DNA of 6,988 nt from Bacteroidota bacterium (GTDB lineage Bacteria; Bacteroidota; Bacteroidia; Flavobacteriales; Flavobacteriaceae). A program made the position numbers and the translations under genes. Where the stretch lies: the NCBI GenBank assembly GCA_947483095.1, contig CANKLD010000073.1, positions 1 to 6,988 of the forward strand, written 5' to 3'. The notes below the pieces were generated by a model that saw nothing but the letters and a program-made list of their open reading frames with translations, did not search any database and had not been told where the DNA came from. Positions 5,388-6,988 of the stretch are shown piece by piece (position 1 is the stretch's first letter; the number at the start of each line of letters is the position of its first letter).

Positions 5388-5461
5388 TTTTGTTTTTGTT
5401 TAAAATTAATAATGGTAAAATTAGAAATATTAACAAATTCACACTTCTAGAGAAAATATAG

Positions 5462-5482
5462 TTATCAACAATTTTATTAACA
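5462..5482 (-). promoter_or_regulatory. TTATTAACA repeat pair upstream of tandem copy 2
   Basis: TTATCAACA (5462-5470, one mismatch) and exact TTATTAACA (5474-5482) are spaced 12 bp, and the first starts 75 bp upstream of the ATG. Same arrangement as at 4000-4031. The rest of the 309-bp gap 5388-5696 is very AT-rich and holds only this site, the A-rich leader and the aroQ promoter; I see no RNA gene in it. Confidence 0.38.
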
Positions 5483-5603
5483 TATTAATAATTTAATGTT
5501 AATTAAATAAAATAACGACAATAAAAAGGGTTGAAATATAAAGAAAATGAATTACCATTAAAAAGTTATAATTTAATGTGTTTAATACTATTAGGTATAA
5601 TTG

Positions 5604-5636
5604 TTGATTTAATATGAAAAAGATAAGTTAAATTTG
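5604..5636 (+). promoter_or_regulatory. Probable aroQ promoter
   Basis: TAAATTTG (5629-5636) fits TAnnTTTG exactly, and TTG at 5604-5606 lies 22 nt upstream, at the long end of the accepted spacing. Transcription would start near 5643, giving a leader of about 50 nt before the ATG at 5697. Confidence 0.55.
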
Positions 5637-5696
5637 TTTTAAAGGGTTTTAACCTATGTACAATTAGATAAATTATTCTTATTTTTACTAAAAAAA

Positions 5697-6110
5697 ATGA
5701 AAATCATAATTATTAATGGGCCAAATTTAAATCTTTTAGGTAAAAGGGAACCTGAAATTTATGGCAATCAAACCTTTGAAGACTACTTTTCTATATTGAA
5801 AACTAAATATCCAAATTTAGACATGGACTATTTTCAAAGCAATATAGAAGGTGAATTAATATCTAAAATTCAGGAAGTTGGCTTTTCCTATGATGGAATA
5901 ATATTAAATGCTGCTGCCTATACCCACACCTCAATTGGAATTGGCGATGCGGTAAAAGCGATTTCTACTCCCGTAATTGAAGTTCATATCTCCAATACTT
6001 TCTCTCGGGAAACATTTCGTCATCAATCCTATATCTCTCCAAATGCTAATGGTGTAATAATAGGATTCGGTTTAAAAAGTTACGATTTGGCTTTACAGTC
6101 CTTCATATAA
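5697..6110 (+). CDS. aroQ: Type II 3-dehydroquinate dehydratase
   Basis: The protein has 137 residues, slightly short of the usual 140-150. It converts 3-dehydroquinate to 3-dehydroshikimate in the cytoplasm, the third step of the shikimate pathway to aromatic amino acids and folate. The type II enzyme is a small flavodoxin-like protein that forms dodecamers. Signature residues are present: NGPNLNLLGKREPEIYG with N10, R17 and catalytic Y22; NAAAYTHTS with N71 and H77; and EVHISNTFSRETFRHQS with E95, catalytic H97, S99, R104 and R108. The ATG at 5697 gives the standard MKIIIINGPN start after an A-run leader. It is divergent from the beta-barrel block and is followed after 81 nt by the DUF5686 gene on the same strand. 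No terminator lies between these two, so they may be partly cotranscribed; a weak TATCTTTA box (6154-6161) could drive the second. Confidence 0.97.
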   Translation: MKIIIINGPNLNLLGKREPEIYGNQTFEDYFSILKTKYPNLDMDYFQSNIEGELISKIQEVGFSYDGIILNAAAYTHTSIGIGDAVKAISTPVIEVHISNTFSRETFRHQSYISPNANGVIIGFGLKSYDLALQSFI

Positions 6111-6191
6111 TAGTATCAGGTATAAATCTTAACAATCATTCTCGTAACAATAATATCTTTAATTCGTCGATAAAACAGCTAAACTTAAACC

Positions 6192-6988
6192 ATGAAAAAA
6201 ATTACTTACTTATTATTATTAGCCTGTATTTCGAGTTTTGCTCAAGTTAAAGGAATTGTGACAGATGAAAAAGGAATTCCATTGCCATTTGTAACCATCT
6301 TTTCAGCAAATACTTACAATGGAACTACTTCAAATGATAATGGTAAATATGAATTAAATATTAAAACCATTGGAAAACATACCATAGTCTTTCAATACCT
6401 GGGTTTCAAAACTCAAAAAATTGCAATTGAAATAGAAAAATTACCCTACCTATTAAATGTAAAAATGATTGAAGAAAATTACACTTTAAATGAAGTCGTA
6501 ATCAATCAAAAGGAGAATCCGGCAAATGCAATTATAAGAAGTGCTATTGCCAGCAAAAAAGAAAACTCTGACAAAACAGGAAAGTTTAAAGCCGATTTTT
6601 ATTCCAGAGGAATATTTAAAGTAAAAGATCTTCCAAAGAAACTATTTGGGAAAAAAATTGATCTTGGCGAACAAATGGGCGCTAATATTGACTCGACAGG
6701 TAGTGGAATTATATATTTATCCGAAACGGTTTCTAAAATATCTTATGAAAAGCCAAACAACCTAAAAGAGAAAATTATCGCATCGAAAATAAGCGGTAAT
6801 AATAACGGCTTTAGTTACAATACTGCAGAATCTTCACTGTATGACTTTTATAATAATACTATTGATTTCAATAATAGTATGATTTCTCCTATAGCAAATA
6901 ATGCTTTCAATTATTATAAATACAAATTGGAAGGTACTTTCTTCGATGAAAACCGACAGCAAATTTGTAAAATTAAAGTCATTCCAAA
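6192..6988 (+). CDS. Outer-membrane protein with carboxypeptidase-regulatory-like domain, DUF5686 family, 5' part
   Basis: The frame is open from ATG 6192 to the window edge: 265 codons, of a family usually over 800 residues. A signal peptide (MKKITYLLLLACISSFA, cut before Q18) is followed by a carboxypeptidase-regulatory-like domain at about 19-95: VKGIVTDEKGIPLPFVTIF, then NGTTSNDNGKYELNI and FQYLGFKTQKIAIEI. This beta-sandwich fold is common at the start of TonB-dependent receptors in Bacteroidota. After LNEVVINQKENPANAIIRSAI the protein does not go into a receptor plug domain. Instead IIRSAIASKKEN, FKADFYSRGIFKV and IYLSETVSKISYEKP are typical of DUF5686 proteins, thought to end in an outer-membrane barrel. 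Role unknown. The A-rich leader (AACTTAAACC) has no Shine-Dalgarno. DUF5686 versus a TonB-receptor relative cannot be settled without the C-terminus. Confidence 0.85.
   Translation, partial: MKKITYLLLLACISSFAQVKGIVTDEKGIPLPFVTIFSANTYNGTTSNDNGKYELNIKTIGKHTIVFQYLGFKTQKIAIEIEKLPYLLNVKMIEENYTLNEVVINQKENPANAIIRSAIASKKENSDKTGKFKADFYSRGIFKVKDLPKKLFGKKIDLGEQMGANIDSTGSGIIYLSETVSKISYEKPNNLKEKIIASKISGNNNGFSYNTAESSLYDFYNNTIDFNNSMISPIANNAFNYYKYKLEGTFFDENRQQICKIKVIP

Larger units (their letters stand above)
4074..5415 (-). repeat. Tandem duplication of a beta-barrel gene unit
   Basis: Two direct units, about 4074-4660 and 4814-5415, each hold a short 5' leader, a gene and a terminator with the same stem. 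Their leaders end with 26 identical nt immediately before the ATG (TTTTAAACAAAAACAAAA at the 3' end). The proteins differ by about 21 substitutions and two short indels by hand alignment (about 88% identical). The upstream regions beyond the leader have diverged apart from the TTATTAACA pair. Confidence 0.85.

Noticed and set aside
4000..5482. TTATTAACA / TTATCAACA motifs considered as DnaA boxes of a replication origin
   Set aside because: They differ from the TTATCCACA consensus, occur in small pairs upstream of barrel genes, and no dnaA, dnaN or DNA-unwinding arrangement is present.
6192..6230. Possible lipoprotein signal (LLAC) in the DUF5686-type protein
   Set aside because: The cysteine is at residue 12, too early for a normal lipoprotein signal, and a standard cleavage site SFA before Q18 fits better.

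Overview
The window looks like a chromosomal segment from Flavobacterium or a close relative in the family Flavobacteriaceae (Bacteroidota). The sequence is AT-rich, and the leaders before start codons are A-rich with no Shine-Dalgarno motif. Two promoters fit the Bacteroidota pattern TTG-N(17-23)-TAnnTTTG. ZapA, RNase Y, XerD, type II AroQ and a DUF5686-type protein all read like flavobacterial orthologues. The genus is inferred from these traits, not from a database match.

Layout from left to right: (1) the 3' end of zapA (cell division); (2) a 6S-like regulatory RNA at about 250-413, closed by a perfect 10-bp terminal stem and a run of ten T, ending only 19 nt before rny; (3) rny, encoding full-length RNase Y, with a clear intrinsic terminator; (4) a gene-free gap of about 400 bp made almost entirely of repeats: a small CCTTCCC/GGGAAGG palindrome, a GC-richer element of about 150 bp that resembles a dispersed Bacteroidota repeat, a GCTGAA/TTCAGC palindrome, a hairpin that probably ends xerD, and a degenerate 8-bp tandem repeat; (5) xerD on the minus strand, convergent with rny; (6) three minus-strand genes for small outer-membrane beta-barrel proteins, each with its own terminator and upstream region; (7) on the plus strand, aroQ (shikimate pathway) followed by the 5' part of a carboxypeptidase-regulatory-domain/DUF5686 outer-membrane protein that runs off the end.

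The block falls into two themes. The left half is housekeeping RNA and cell-division biology: zapA, 6S RNA and rny are packed so closely that rny expression may depend on read-through from, or processing of, the 6S transcript. The middle is a small beta-barrel family. Two members are recent tandem duplicates, about 88% identical by hand count. The third has a different mature domain but an almost identical signal-peptide coding sequence, the same terminator stem and a similarly placed TTATTAACA repeat upstream. This suggests exchange of modules or shared regulation.

I see no defence system, prophage, CRISPR array or transposase. The points most worth a second look are the 6S-rny junction, the shared modules of the three beta-barrel genes, and the repeat-filled gap between rny and xerD.
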